Shown piece after piece: positions 15,832 to 24,584 of a stretch of DNA of 64,000 bases. The notes beneath the pieces were generated by a model. It had not been told where the DNA came from. It ran no database searches and was given only the letters and a program-made list of their open reading frames with translations. The stretch is from positions 62,001 through 126,000 of the forward strand of contig CAVTPZ010000003.1 in the NCBI GenBank assembly GCA_963736685.1. The letters run 5' to 3'. Each line of letters opens with the position of its first letter. Positions within the stretch are counted from its first letter, which is position 1. The translations under genes were made by a program, and so were the position numbers. The DNA is from DASUPK01 sp963736685. Its GTDB lineage: Bacteria; Actinomycetota; Thermoleophilia; Solirubrobacterales; 70-9.

Positions 15832-18018
15832 ATGCCGATCGCCAAGGTGGAGCCGCTGCTGACGACCCGGAGTGTGTCCGGGCCGTTCGACTACCGGTTG
15901 CCCGATTCCATGGATGAGGTCGAGGTCGGGTCGGTGCTCGTCGTCCCGTTCGGCAGGCGGCGCGTGGTCGGGGTGGTCGTGGGCATGGCCGAACGCAGCG
16001 ATTTGCCGGATGGCCGGCTCGCCGAGCCGCTGGAGGCCCTTGACGCCGGCGTGCCGCCCGAGCTGGTGGAGCTGGGTCGATGGGTGGGTGAGGAGTACTG
16101 CTCGACGACCGGTCGGGGGCTCGGACTCGTGCTGCCGCCGGGCGTCGGGACCGGCGCGGAGGCGCGACGCATCAAGCCGCTGGTCGAGTTGGAGGTCGAG
16201 GCGACGCCCGAAGGCATCGCGGCGGCCGACGGCGCCGAACGGCTCGGCCTGCGGCAGAAGGCCGTGTTGCGCGCCCTGATCGGCGGCCCCCAGACCGCGC
16301 GCCGGCTGGCGGCGGCGGCCGGATCGGATCGCGCGACGCTGCGGCGGCTGGAGTCGCGCGGTTTGGTCACGACCCGTGAGGTGGAGCGCAGGCGTCGGCA
16401 CTCGTCTCCTGGCGTGGGGGCGGTCAGCGAAGGGGTGGAGCTGACCGGCGATCAGCGGGCCGCCCTGGAGCGCGTGGTGAGCTCGCTTCCGAATGGGAAA
16501 GCTGTCGGCGGAGGCTCGCTCCTGCTCCATGGGGTGACGGGCTCGGGCAAGACCGAGGTCTATCTGGAGGCCGCTCGGGAGACGCTGGCGCGGGGGAGAG
16601 GGGCGATCGTGCTGGTGCCGGAGATCGCGCTGACTCCGCAGACGATGGACCGCTTCCGGCGCCGGTTCGGAGACTCGGTGGCGTTGCTGCACTCGAAGAT
16701 GCCGGCGGGGGCGCGCTACGACGAGTGGCGGCGGGTGCGCTCGGGCGAGGCGCGCATCTGCGTCGGGCCGCGCTCGGCAGTCTTCGCCCCGATGTCCGAT
16801 CCCGGGCTGATCGTGATCGACGAGGAGCATGATTCCTCCTACAAGCAGGAGAGCGATCCCCGCTATGACGCCCGCGAGGTGGCCCGTCGGCGGGCAGCCG
16901 AGGCCGGAGCGGTCCTGCTCTGCGGGACGGCCACGCCCAGGCCAGAGAGCTGGCACGAGCTCGAGCACGTCGAGCTTCCCAGCCGGGTCGACGGGCGGCC
17001 GCTGCCGCCGGTCGAGATCGTCGACATGCGCGGCGGGATGCCGGGCCCGCTCCACCCCCGGACGCGGGAGGCCTTCGGGCGGGTCGCGCGCGAGGGCGGC
17101 AAGGCGATTCTGCTGATCAACCGGCGGGGTTGGTCAACCCATCTGACCTGTCGCTCCTGCGGTCACGCGTGGGAGTGCCCGAACTGCGACGTCTCGCTGA
17201 TCCTGCATCGCGACAACGCGCTGCGCTGCCATCACTGCGGGCACGCCGAGCCGATGCCCGAGGCGTGCCCGGAGTGCGCGTCGGTGACGATCGCTCGGGT
17301 CGGCTCGGGTACGCAGCGGGTCGAGGCCGAGCTCAACGAGCTGCTCGCGCCGCTCGAGGTGTTCCGGCTCGACTCCGACAGCGCGGCGGGGGCAGGGCAT
17401 GCCGAGGTGCTGAGGCGCTTCGAGGCGGCCGACTCAGGGGTGTTGGTGGGCACGCAGATGGTGGCGAAGGGACACGACTTCCCCGACGTCACCCTGAGCG
17501 TGATCCTCGACGCAGATGGTGCCCTGCGCCTGCCGGACTTCCGCTCGGAGGAGCGGACCTTCGCCCTGATCACGCAGCTCGCCGGGCGCAGTGGGCGCGG
17601 CGACGCCGGCGGGCGCGTCCTCGTCCAGGCGCTCGCCACGGGCGCTCCGAGCATCCGCCACGCCTCCCGGCACGACGCCGCCGCGTTCCTCGCAGAGGAG
17701 ATCGAGCGGCGGCGCGCACTTCGCTACCCGCCCTTTTCCCACCTGGTCGCAGTCGGGCTCGCTAGCCCGGATGAGGAGCGGGTCGAGATCTCCGCCGGCA
17801 AGGTCGGCGAGCTCGTCGCCGAGCGCATCGCAGCCGACGACGACCTGCTCGGCCCGGCGCCTCTCTTCCGACTCCGCGGGAAGCACAGGCGCCGCCTGCT
17901 GATCAAGTCCGGGGACCGCCACCGGGCAGTGGCGGCGGTCCGCGACGCGGTCCGCACCGCTGTCTCCGACCGTGTCCTGCGCGAGGTCGCGATCTCGGTC
18001 GATGTGGATCCCCAGTAG
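15832..18018 (+). CDS. priA: Primosomal replication restart helicase PriA
   Basis: A 728-aa DEAD-like helicase that reloads the replisome at stalled forks. An N-terminal DNA-binding region (PFDYRLPDSMDEVEVGSVLVVPFGRR) is followed by the helicase core with GVTGSGKTEVYLEAA (Walker A), IDEEHD (Walker B) and CGTATPRPES. A zinc-binding block has four Cys pairs (C-x2-C repeats within CRSCGHAWECPNC to CPECA), and the RecA2 domain has GTQMVAKGHDFPDVTL and AGRSGRG. An alternative GTG at 15823 would add three residues. Confidence 0.95.
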   Translation: MPIAKVEPLLTTRSVSGPFDYRLPDSMDEVEVGSVLVVPFGRRRVVGVVVGMAERSDLPDGRLAEPLEALDAGVPPELVELGRWVGEEYCSTTGRGLGLVLPPGVGTGAEARRIKPLVELEVEATPEGIAAADGAERLGLRQKAVLRALIGGPQTARRLAAAAGSDRATLRRLESRGLVTTREVERRRRHSSPGVGAVSEGVELTGDQRAALERVVSSLPNGKAVGGGSLLLHGVTGSGKTEVYLEAARETLARGRGAIVLVPEIALTPQTMDRFRRRFGDSVALLHSKMPAGARYDEWRRVRSGEARICVGPRSAVFAPMSDPGLIVIDEEHDSSYKQESDPRYDAREVARRRAAEAGAVLLCGTATPRPESWHELEHVELPSRVDGRPLPPVEIVDMRGGMPGPLHPRTREAFGRVAREGGKAILLINRRGWSTHLTCRSCGHAWECPNCDVSLILHRDNALRCHHCGHAEPMPEACPECASVTIARVGSGTQRVEAELNELLAPLEVFRLDSDSAAGAGHAEVLRRFEAADSGVLVGTQMVAKGHDFPDVTLSVILDADGALRLPDFRSEERTFALITQLAGRSGRGDAGGRVLVQALATGAPSIRHASRHDAAAFLAEEIERRRALRYPPFSHLVAVGLASPDEERVEISAGKVGELVAERIAADDDLLGPAPLFRLRGKHRRRLLIKSGDRHRAVAAVRDAVRTAVSDRVLREVAISVDVDPQ

Positions 18019-18931
18019 TCAGAGGCCGAGAAGCCGGCGAAGGTCGGCGATGACAGCGTCGGGCTGCCGCGTCACCTGCTCCCACGTGTAGCGGGCCACC
18101 AGGAACCCCTGAGCTCTCAGGGCGAGCTCACGCCGACGATCGCGCTTGCTCGCAGCCCAGCCGCCGTGTGCGGCACCGCTGTCGAGTTCGACCGCGATCT
18201 GGCGCGAGCGCCACAGTGCGTCGACCCGCATCCGGCCGACCCGGGCGTTGACGTCCGGCAGTGGCAGACGCGCGGCCTCACAGAGCTCCAGGAAGCGTCG
18301 TTCGAGCTCGCTGAGGGTCGCGGCCAGCTCAGGCATGTGGCGCCGAAGGGCGGCCCGCAGGGCGGCTGAGCCGGGACGGCCGGGCCGAAGTGCATCAGTC
18401 ACGGAATCCGGCTCGAGCAGACCGCGGTAGTCCGCCTCGGCGAGGGTCCGGCGGAGCTGGCGAGCCGTGACCATCGCTGCGACGTCGACGAGGGTTCGGG
18501 CGACTGGGGTCACCGGAAAGCCTCGGTGGTCCACACGCTCGACCTGAGCGGGAGTGGTGGGTGCGAACTTCGGGCAATGAAGGGCGCCGGCCCGGGACGG
18601 TGAGGTGGACGCGACGCGGCTCGGCCTCGATGAGGCGCCAGGCCCAGGCGGCGGTGGTGTGGCTGAGGACGGCGTCGGGACCGGCGTAGAGGAGGGCGGC
18701 CCACAGGTGACCCCTCAATGAAAGAGCGGCGTGGCCGAGGGCATAGACGTGGGGATGTATGCGATGGAGGCGCCCGGTTCTTGCCCAGCGAGAGATGGCC
18801 GCCCGGGTGAGGCCCATCGACTGGAGCTGGCGTGCGCTCAGAACGCCGCCCTGCCCCTCTGCCCGCCGCACCAGCCCTTCTGCGTCGGCTTTGTCTCGCT
18901 GACCGATACGAACCCGACGCAGAGTTGCCAT
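18019..18931 (-). pseudogene. AbiEi-type antitoxin domain plus DUF559 protein, frame-broken
   Basis: Two adjacent minus-strand frames together make one recognisable protein. The upstream part (ATG at 18931) has the AbiEi_4-like N-terminal wing GGVLSARQLQSMGLTRAAISRWARTGRLHRIHPHVYALG and AALLYAGPDAVLSHTTAAW. The downstream part (from about 18550) continues with VERVDHRGFPVTPVARTLVDVAA and ends in a DUF559/Vsr-like nuclease fold (RRFLELCEAARLPLP, VDALWRSRQIAVELDSGAAHGG, RRELALRAQGFLVARYTWEQV). The switch between frames falls around 18545-18565 and needs one base gained or two lost. It is either a decayed gene or a sequencing error. Families like this are common, unlinked, and of unproven defence role. 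Confidence 0.7.
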
Positions 18932-18991
18932 GCGGCCGATCCTGGGCGCCGAGGTGTGCCCAAAGCCGCCCGGATTGCGCCCCGCCCTGAC

Positions 18992-18997
18992 TAGACT
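18992..18997 (+). promoter_or_regulatory. -10-like element before def
   Basis: TAGACT ends seven bases before the def GTG; no Shine-Dalgarno sequence is seen, so a leaderless def-fmt transcript is likely. Confidence 0.45.
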
Positions 18998-19004
18998 CGG
19001 AACC

Positions 19005-19661
19005 GTGACTGAGGATCCGACAACCCCCGTCGAGGAGCGGGACGACGAGCTCGCCGGGGAGGCGAGGGAGCCCGAGGGCGTCGACCAGGAGGCGCTCGAG
19101 CGCCGTTCAGCGGCCCTCTCGCAGGTCATCAAGTTCGGTGACCCGGTGCTTCGCTCGGCGGCATCCCCCGTGACGGATTTCGACGAAGAGCTCGGCGCCG
19201 AAGCGGAGCGAATGATCGGCCTGATGCGGGATGCGATCGGCGTCGGTCTCGCGGCCACGCAGCTCGGCGCGCTGCGGCGCATGCTGGTCTTCCAGGTCGG
19301 CTCCGAAGCCGAGCCGACGGTGCTCGTCAACCCCGAGATCCACTGGCGCTCAGAGGACGCGGCGACCGCGGAAGAGGGCTGCCTCAGCCTTCCCGGCGTC
19401 ATCGTCGACGTGGAGCGTCCGCTCCACGTCAGGGCCCACGGAGTGGACGTCCACGGCGACCCGATCTCGATCGAGGCATCGGGCCTGGAGGCGCGCGTGA
19501 TCCAGCACGAGGTCGACCACCTCGACGGAGTGCTGATGATCGACCGCACCGAGCGCGACCAGCGGAAGGGCGCGCTGAAGGCTCTTCGCGAAGGCGGTAC
19601 CTACGCGCCCGACAGCGAGGAAGAAGACGGAGAGGCCGGCGAACCGTCGACCGAGGAGTGA
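19005..19661 (+). CDS. def: Peptide deformylase
   Basis: A 218-aa deformylase removing the formyl group from nascent proteins. All three motifs are present: GVGLAATQLG (motif 1), EEGCLSLPG (motif 2, metal Cys) and QHEVDHLDG (motif 3, HExxH). It carries a ~35-residue acidic N-terminal extension and an acidic tail. The GTG at 19005 is chosen because TAGACT (18992-18997) ends seven bases upstream and the longer frame from 18930 starts inside the divergent gene. Overlaps fmt by four bases (GTGA). Confidence 0.95.
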   Translation: MTEDPTTPVEERDDELAGEAREPEGVDQEALERRSAALSQVIKFGDPVLRSAASPVTDFDEELGAEAERMIGLMRDAIGVGLAATQLGALRRMLVFQVGSEAEPTVLVNPEIHWRSEDAATAEEGCLSLPGVIVDVERPLHVRAHGVDVHGDPISIEASGLEARVIQHEVDHLDGVLMIDRTERDQRKGALKALREGGTYAPDSEEEDGEAGEPSTEE

Positions 19662-20569
19662 GGACCGCCTACCTCGGCACCAGTGAGTTCGCGGCGACGG
19701 TTCTCCGGCGCCTCGCCGACAGTCCGCACCGCCCGTCGCTCGTGGTCACCCCGCCGGACAGCAAGCGGGGACGGGGCCGCAAGCTCCATCCACCGCCCGC
19801 CGCCGAGGTCGCCCGCGAGCTCGGCCTCGAGATCCACCAGACGGCCGACGTCAACTCGCCGGAGTCGCTCGCCGCGATCCGCGCCGCACGACCGGAGGCC
19901 GTCGCCGTCTGCGCCTTCGGTCAGCTCATCAAGGAGCCGCTGCTCAGCGAGTTCCCGGTGCTCAACGTGCATCCGTCCCTGATTCCGCGCTGGCGCGGCG
20001 CCGCCCCGATCGAGCGCACTCTGATGGCAGGCGACGCCGTCACCGGCGTGACGATCATGCGGGTCACGGAGGGCCTGGACTCCGGTCCCATGGCGCTCGC
20101 CGAGGAACTCGCGGTCTCGCCCGATGACGACTACGCGTCCCTCTCCGCGAGGCTGGCCGAGGTCGGGGGAGAGCTGCTGGTGCGGGCGCTCGATGCGCTT
20201 TCGGCCGGAGAACTCGACTTCACCGACCAGGACGAGGCCCGAGCCACCTACGCGGACAAGATCTCGAGTGAACAACGCCACCTGTCTCCCTCGCGAACGG
20301 CGGCCGAACTGGAGCGGATCGTGCGCGCGCTCACCCCTCACATCGGAGCATTCCTCGAGCTGGAGGGCGGCGAACGCCTCGGGGTGCGGCGTGCCCGCGA
20401 GGTGGACGACGGCCCCGCCTCTGGCGCGATCGAGCTCCGCGACGCTGACCTGGTGCTCGGCGCGTCGGATGGCGGCCTCAGCCTGGAGGTCGTGCAACCC
20501 CCCGGAAAGAAGCCGATGAGCGCGGCCGATTTCCTGCGTGGCCACGCCCTGCCCCGTAGGGCCGTCTGA
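19658..20569 (+). CDS. fmt: Methionyl-tRNA formyltransferase
   Basis: A 303-aa enzyme formylating initiator Met-tRNA, the counterpart of the adjacent deformylase. Landmarks are AYLGTSEFAATVLRRLA, VTPPDSKRGRGRKLHPPPAAEVA, CAFGQLIKEPLL and VLNVHPSLIPRWRGAAPIERTLMAGD (formyl-THF site with the catalytic N/H, D near GVTIMRVTEGLDSGPM), then the C-terminal tRNA-binding OB-like domain with TYADKI. GTG start overlapping def. Confidence 0.95.
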   Translation: MRTAYLGTSEFAATVLRRLADSPHRPSLVVTPPDSKRGRGRKLHPPPAAEVARELGLEIHQTADVNSPESLAAIRAARPEAVAVCAFGQLIKEPLLSEFPVLNVHPSLIPRWRGAAPIERTLMAGDAVTGVTIMRVTEGLDSGPMALAEELAVSPDDDYASLSARLAEVGGELLVRALDALSAGELDFTDQDEARATYADKISSEQRHLSPSRTAAELERIVRALTPHIGAFLELEGGERLGVRRAREVDDGPASGAIELRDADLVLGASDGGLSLEVVQPPGKKPMSAADFLRGHALPRRAV

Positions 20570-20588
20570 CGCTCGATACCCTCGTCAC

Positions 20589-20864
20589 ATGGCCGAACGA
20601 GTGGATAGCGGCGTGGGAGAGACCGCCGGCTCCGCCGACTCCCCGGAGAGCTCCCTCCAGCGCCCGAACTGTCCGGGCTGCGGCGAGCCCTGGCTCCGTC
20701 CCGCGCAGCTTCCGGGGCGCTTCGTCTGCGTCTATTGCCTGAAGCGCTTCGAGCTCGTCTCACAGTGCCCCAACTGCGGCGAACACGGCACCATCAGCCG
20801 TCTGACCCGGACCGAGGACATGAAGTGCCAGGCCTGTGGGCACTCGATGCTTCGCTCGATCTGA
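20589..20864 (+). CDS. Small zinc-ribbon protein
   Basis: A 91-aa protein whose last ~65 residues hold two zinc-ribbon units: CPGC with CVYC, then CPNC with CQAC. The first ~25 residues are acidic and low in complexity. No function can be assigned; zinc ribbons of this sort act as RNA-, DNA- or protein-binding modules. TACCCT (20577-20582) ends six bases before the ATG. Its stop lies two bases before the rpe TTG. Confidence 0.7.
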   Translation: MAERVDSGVGETAGSADSPESSLQRPNCPGCGEPWLRPAQLPGRFVCVYCLKRFELVSQCPNCGEHGTISRLTRTEDMKCQACGHSMLRSI

Positions 20865-20866
20865 CC

Positions 20867-21574
20867 TTGGAAGCCGCCACCGATACCGCCTCGACCGGCC
20901 CACGTGACCTCTTCGCGTCGAAGCGGGTCGCGCCCTCGATCCTCTCGTCCGACTTCTCGCAGCTCGGCTCCCAGATCAAGGAGGTGATGGCGGCCGGTGC
21001 GCGCGTCATACACGTCGACGTGATGGACGGCCACTTCGTCCCGCCGATCACGATCGGCCCGCTGGTGGCCGGCTCGATCGCCGACCTCGTCCACGACGCC
21101 GGCGGCGCGATCGACGTCCACCTGATGATCGAGAGCCCGGACCGCCACATCGAAGAGTTCGCCAAGGCGGGCGCGGACAACATCACCTTCCACGCCGAGG
21201 CGACTCCACACGTCAACCGCACCCTGCACGCGATCCGCGAGCTCGGCTGCCTGGCCGGCCTCGCCATCAATCCCGGCACGCCGGTGAGCGCGGTCAGCGA
21301 GTCCGTGAACGACGCCGACGTCTTTCTCTGCATGACGGTCAATCCCGGGTGGGGCGGCCAGGCCTTCATCGCTGACTCGCCCGACAAGGTCGGGCGGCTC
21401 AGCGAGACGGTGGGCGCCGGGACGATCGAGGTGGATGGCGGAATCGACCCCGGCACGGCCGGCGGCGTCGCAGCTGCAGGCGCGAGCCTGTTCGTGGCAG
21501 GCTCCGCCGTCTTCGGCGCCGAGGATCCGGCCGCGGCGTACACGGCGATAGCGGAGGCCGCGGGCGCTGCTTAA
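20867..21574 (+). CDS. rpe: Ribulose-phosphate 3-epimerase
   Basis: A 235-aa TIM-barrel epimerase of the pentose phosphate pathway. Hallmarks are VAPSILSSDFSQLGSQIKEV, IHVDVMDGHFVPPITIGP (metal ligands), IDVHLMIESPDRHI, TVNPGWGGQAFI and VDGGIDPGTA. The start is taken at the TTG at 20867, just after the zinc-ribbon stop; a longer frame to 20735 would run through the previous gene. It has a 14-residue N-terminal lead before the conserved core. Confidence 0.93.
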   Translation: MEAATDTASTGPRDLFASKRVAPSILSSDFSQLGSQIKEVMAAGARVIHVDVMDGHFVPPITIGPLVAGSIADLVHDAGGAIDVHLMIESPDRHIEEFAKAGADNITFHAEATPHVNRTLHAIRELGCLAGLAINPGTPVSAVSESVNDADVFLCMTVNPGWGGQAFIADSPDKVGRLSETVGAGTIEVDGGIDPGTAGGVAAAGASLFVAGSAVFGAEDPAAAYTAIAEAAGAA

Positions 21575-22604
21575 TCGCGAGCGAGGCGAGCTCGAGCCAT
21601 TCCTGCGGCGGCTCGCGGCGCTCATCGGCGTGATCGTGGCGGTTCTCCTGGCCGGGAGCGTCGCCTATTCGCTGTCCCAGAACGTCTCCATCTGGCATGG
21701 CTTCCTCTTCTCCCTGGACACGGTCGCCACGGTCGGATCCGCTCCGGAGCCGGATGACCTGGCAGGACAGCTCACCAAGGTCCTCCTGATCATCCTCGGC
21801 GTGGGTACGCTCTTCTACGCCCTGGTGACGGTCACCGAGTTCTTCGTCGCCGGGCATCTGGGAGAGATCCTCGAGGAGCGCCGAACCCTGAAGAAGATCG
21901 AAGACCTCAACGGCCACCACCTGATCTGCGGCTTCGGCCGGGTCGGGCGCCAGGTCGCGCGCGACCTTCAGACCGGCGGGGACAGATTCGTGATCATCGA
22001 CAGCCTGGACGAGAACCAGCACATCGCCGAGCAGATGGGCGCGCCCTTCCTGCAGGGGCGGCCCTCCGAGGACGAGATGCTGAAGGCGGCCGGCATCGAC
22101 CGCGCAATCTCCGTCCTCGCCTGCGTCGACTCCGACGCCGAGAACATCTTCACCTGCCTGACCGCGCGCGAGCTTCGCTCAGACATCACGATCGTCGCGC
22201 GGGCGAGCGTCGAGGACTCGGAGAAGAAGCTCCTACGCGCGGGCGCTGACCGGGTGATCTCCCCCTACAAGTCGAGCGGCGCCGAGATGGCCCGGCTGGC
22301 GCTGCAGCCACAGGTCACCGGGGTCGTCGACGTGGCCCCCGAGTACCGGATGGAGGAGATCGACGTCAGCGAGGGCTGCGAGGCCGAGGGCATGACGATC
22401 GGCGAGGTGCGCGGCACCACCTCGATCGCGGCTCTCCGCAACACGGACGGCAAGGTCCATCCCCAGCCCTCCTCGAGCACGGTGCTCCGCGCCGGCGACG
22501 TGCTGGTGGCGATGGGCACTGTGGACGCCCTCCGCAAGCTGGAGGCGATGTTCGTCCGGGGCACGGCGCGGACCTCCGGGTCGGTGCTCGGCGACCTGGG
22601 GTAG
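21567..22604 (+). CDS. Potassium channel-like protein with RCK (TrkA-N and TrkA-C) domains
   Basis: A two-TM channel-like protein with a cytoplasmic RCK regulator. TM1 is VIVAVLLAGSVAYSL and TM2 is VLLIILGVGTLFYALVTV. Between them the pore-helix text LDTVATVGSAPEPDDL replaces the usual T-V-G-Y-G-D filter. The RCK_N Rossmann motif is ICGFGRVGRQVARDL and a TrkA_C domain follows. The conserved pre-TM1 helix (ERGELEPFLRRLAALIG) lies upstream of the only standard start (GTG 21630). The frame opens after a stop at 21549 and offers only a CTG (21567), which overlaps the rpe stop. Ion selectivity is uncertain given the filter. Confidence 0.75.
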   Translation: MLNRERGELEPFLRRLAALIGVIVAVLLAGSVAYSLSQNVSIWHGFLFSLDTVATVGSAPEPDDLAGQLTKVLLIILGVGTLFYALVTVTEFFVAGHLGEILEERRTLKKIEDLNGHHLICGFGRVGRQVARDLQTGGDRFVIIDSLDENQHIAEQMGAPFLQGRPSEDEMLKAAGIDRAISVLACVDSDAENIFTCLTARELRSDITIVARASVEDSEKKLLRAGADRVISPYKSSGAEMARLALQPQVTGVVDVAPEYRMEEIDVSEGCEAEGMTIGEVRGTTSIAALRNTDGKVHPQPSSSTVLRAGDVLVAMGTVDALRKLEAMFVRGTARTSGSVLGDLG

Positions 22605-22619
22605 GCAACTCAGCAAAGG

Positions 22620-22656
22620 CGGCTTCGCCATCAAGTCGCGGCCACAGGCGGCCGCT
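22620..22656 (+). repeat. Interspersed palindromic repeat, copy 1
   Basis: A 37-bp unit between the convergent channel and cupin genes. It contains GCGGCC (22638-22643) and GGCCGC (22650-22655), which can fold into a stem. It matches copy 2 (29651-29687, opposite orientation) at 33 of 37 positions. It may also act as a bidirectional terminator here. Confidence 0.6.
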
Positions 22657-23026
22657 ACCAGTGCCCCTCGACCAGCTCCCCGTCTCCGCCCTCCGGCTTG
22701 CTCCCTCCGGCGGCGATGATCTCGAGGCCGTCAGGCCCCGCCTCGAAGGCCCGCGCCACCTGGGGCGCGACGCGGATGACGTCCCATTGCTTGATCTCGA
22801 TGATCTCGTCGTCCAGCTTGATGCGACCCGAGCCGTTGATGACCGCGTAGACCTCCTCCTGGACCCCGTGGCGATGACCGGAGGTCTGCCTGCCCGGTTC
22901 GTATCGCCACCGGCTCACGCCGAGCTCGGTGGAGTCGAGGAACTTCCGTGAGAAGCGCCCGTCAACCCCGTCCGGCCCGGCGGGGTCGATGTCGTCGAAG
23001 TTCTTGATCGCGTAGTCGGATGCCAT
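22655..23026 (-). CDS. Cupin-domain protein
   Basis: A 123-aa single-cupin protein. Motif 1 is YEPGRQTSGHRHGVQEEVYAVINGSGRIKLDDE (two His and a Glu as likely metal ligands) and motif 2 is VIRVAPQVARAFEAGPDGLEIIAAG. The ATG at 23026 is chosen because TAGCGT (minus strand, 23039-23034) ends seven bases upstream and homology starts there. No specific reaction can be assigned. Confidence 0.82.
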   Translation of the reverse strand: MASDYAIKNFDDIDPAGPDGVDGRFSRKFLDSTELGVSRWRYEPGRQTSGHRHGVQEEVYAVINGSGRIKLDDEIIEIKQWDVIRVAPQVARAFEAGPDGLEIIAAGGSKPEGGDGELVEGHW

Positions 23027-23045
23027 ACGACGAACGCTAGCGAGG

Positions 23046-23063
23046 CGCCGGTGCCGGCCGGCG
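23046..23063 (-). terminator. Hairpin after the flippase gene
   Basis: CGCCGG (23046-23051) and CCGGCG (23058-23063) form a six-base-pair stem just beyond the flippase stop codon on the minus strand. No T-tract is present, so it is only a weak terminator candidate. Confidence 0.3.
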
Positions 23064-23064
23064 G

Positions 23065-24510
23065 CTATCCAGCTTCGTCGGCCGAGGCCAGCTGCAACTC
23101 GATTTCCTCGGTCGACCCGGGTTCGACCCGCTGTTCCAGCGGCCTCAGCGGCTGGCGGTAGAGCCAGTAGAGCGCCGAGCAGAGCAAGGCCGCGGCCCCG
23201 AGGTAGCCGATGACGACGCGCGTGACGTCGTTGGGGACGATCGGGACGATGATCCAGATGATGAAGGCGACCGCGCATCCGAGCCAGCAGAACGACGCAC
23301 GGCGCACTTGGCCTCGCGCGAGGGCCGCCTGGTTGAGTGTCGCGGCGGAGAGGTAGAGGCCCATGCCGATCGCCACCACGACCAGGTCGCCGCGGTTGTA
23401 GTCGTGCTTCTTGCCGAAGGCGATCTGCATCAGTTCCGGCCCCGCGATCAGCATGGCGAGCGCCACCAGCCCGGCGAAGCCGGCGATCGCGAACAGGGTC
23501 ACCCGGATGGAGGCGCGGAAGTCGTTCTCCTCGCCTCGCGATCCCAATGTGGTGAGGTGGGGGAGGAGGCTGGTCTGCACCGCCTGGAAGAGCTGCAGGG
23601 GCGCCCTGGCGATCATCAGGACGTTGAAGATGTAGCCCGCGGCCGCTGCGCCGGCCGTCGCCTTGGTGCTCAGGATCCCCGCGTTCAGGAAGGTTTGCTC
23701 GCTGAGCATGATCAGGAAGACCCCTCCCGCAAAGCGTCCGCCTCTTGCCAACGTGAATTCGTCCGTGGGGGTGTCGCTCGCCGGGGCGGCCGCCGGCGAG
23801 GCCTCCTCAGGCCGGCTTTCGCCGGGAGTTCCTTCGGAGGCCTCCCCGGCGTCCGCCCCTGTGGGAACGGCGGACCCGAATCGCCGGAAGAAGGCGAACG
23901 GGACGACGATCAGGGACAGCGTCGGGGCGGCGACGATGCCCAGGGCGACCACGGTTTGGCCGGATGCGATTCCGATGGCTACGGCGAAGGGGAAGGCCGT
24001 TCGGGCGATCGACTCGCTGATGATCTGCAGTGCGTAGATGGTCAGGCGATGGCTCCCCGCGAGGAACCCGCGAGCGAAATAGCTCGCCCCGTAGGCGGTG
24101 ACCGCCGCCACCCCGATCCAATAGAGCGTGGAATTGCCGTCCAGCAGGTTGTCCTGGATCGGCGTGCGAAGCGCCAGCGCGACGACGTCGAAGCCGATCG
24201 CGACCGACAGCTGGATCGTCGCCGCCACGCGGACGGTGTGCCTGATCGGCACGCCGTGAGCGAGGTTCTCGGAAATGGTCCGCGAGAGCAACTGCTCCAC
24301 GGGTCGCTGCAGGACTGAGACGACGATGAAGACCGCGGACCAGAGCACGGCGATCTGCCCGTACTGGTCCTTCGACAGCTCGTGCGAGGCGAGTGCGAAG
24401 TAGAGGTAGGTGATCAGGCCCGTGAGGCCGACCCCGATGGAGAGCAGGCTGGCGCGACGCCCATAGCTGCGTGCCTGATCCGTCGCCTGCACCCGTCCCA
24501 CTCTCGGCAT
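23065..24510 (-). CDS. Polysaccharide/lipid flippase-like membrane protein
   Basis: A ~481-aa polytopic protein of the MOP (Wzx/MurJ-like) superfamily with roughly 12 hydrophobic segments. Examples are LLSIGVGLTGLITYLYFALA near the start, IGVAAVTAYGASYFARGFLAGSHRL in the middle, and GYIFNVLMIARAPLQLFQAVQTSLLPHL, which is typical of O-antigen/teichoic-type exporters. A Pro/Glu/Ala-rich cytoplasmic loop (~35 residues) divides the halves. The ATG at 24510 is chosen over GTG/ATG further upstream because TAGTCT ends eight bases before it. Cargo unknown; no glycosyltransferases are adjacent. Confidence 0.75.
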   Translation of the reverse strand: MPRVGRVQATDQARSYGRRASLLSIGVGLTGLITYLYFALASHELSKDQYGQIAVLWSAVFIVVSVLQRPVEQLLSRTISENLAHGVPIRHTVRVAATIQLSVAIGFDVVALALRTPIQDNLLDGNSTLYWIGVAAVTAYGASYFARGFLAGSHRLTIYALQIISESIARTAFPFAVAIGIASGQTVVALGIVAAPTLSLIVVPFAFFRRFGSAVPTGADAGEASEGTPGESRPEEASPAAAPASDTPTDEFTLARGGRFAGGVFLIMLSEQTFLNAGILSTKATAGAAAAGYIFNVLMIARAPLQLFQAVQTSLLPHLTTLGSRGEENDFRASIRVTLFAIAGFAGLVALAMLIAGPELMQIAFGKKHDYNRGDLVVVAIGMGLYLSAATLNQAALARGQVRRASFCWLGCAVAFIIWIIVPIVPNDVTRVVIGYLGAAALLCSALYWLYRQPLRPLEQRVEPGSTEEIELQLASADEAG

Positions 24511-24518
24511 GACGCGCA

Positions 24519-24524
24519 AGACTA
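24519..24524 (-). promoter_or_regulatory. -10-like element before the flippase gene
   Basis: Reading on the minus strand, TAGTCT ends eight bases before the flippase ATG at 24510. Confidence 0.4.
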
Positions 24525-24543
24525 CTGGCGTACAATTCTTGGC

Positions 24544-24557
24544 TGACTGACCAGTCA
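24544..24557. promoter_or_regulatory. Inverted repeat in the flippase/rib operon divergent region
   Basis: TGACTG-AC-CAGTCA: perfect six-base half-sites around a two-base spacer. It lies 20 bp upstream of the flippase -10-like element and about 20 bp upstream of the ribD Shine-Dalgarno. The layout resembles operators of TetR-family repressors. No regulator gene lies nearby. It could control either or both divergent units. Confidence 0.5.
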
Positions 24558-24577
24558 ATCAGTCGAGCTCGACCCTG

Positions 24578-24584
24578 AAGGAGG
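24578..24584 (+). promoter_or_regulatory. Strong ribosome binding site of ribD
   Basis: AAGGAGG lies five bases upstream of ATC (24590), in frame with the conserved RibD N-terminus. No ATG, GTG or TTG is in frame between the upstream stop (24548) and 24695, deep in the deaminase domain. Confidence 0.6.

Noticed and set aside
18395..19549. Long minus-strand frame across def
   Set aside because: Its upstream half is an Arg/Ser-rich shadow of def; only the part from 18931 downward resembles a real (AbiEi-like) protein and is reported as such.
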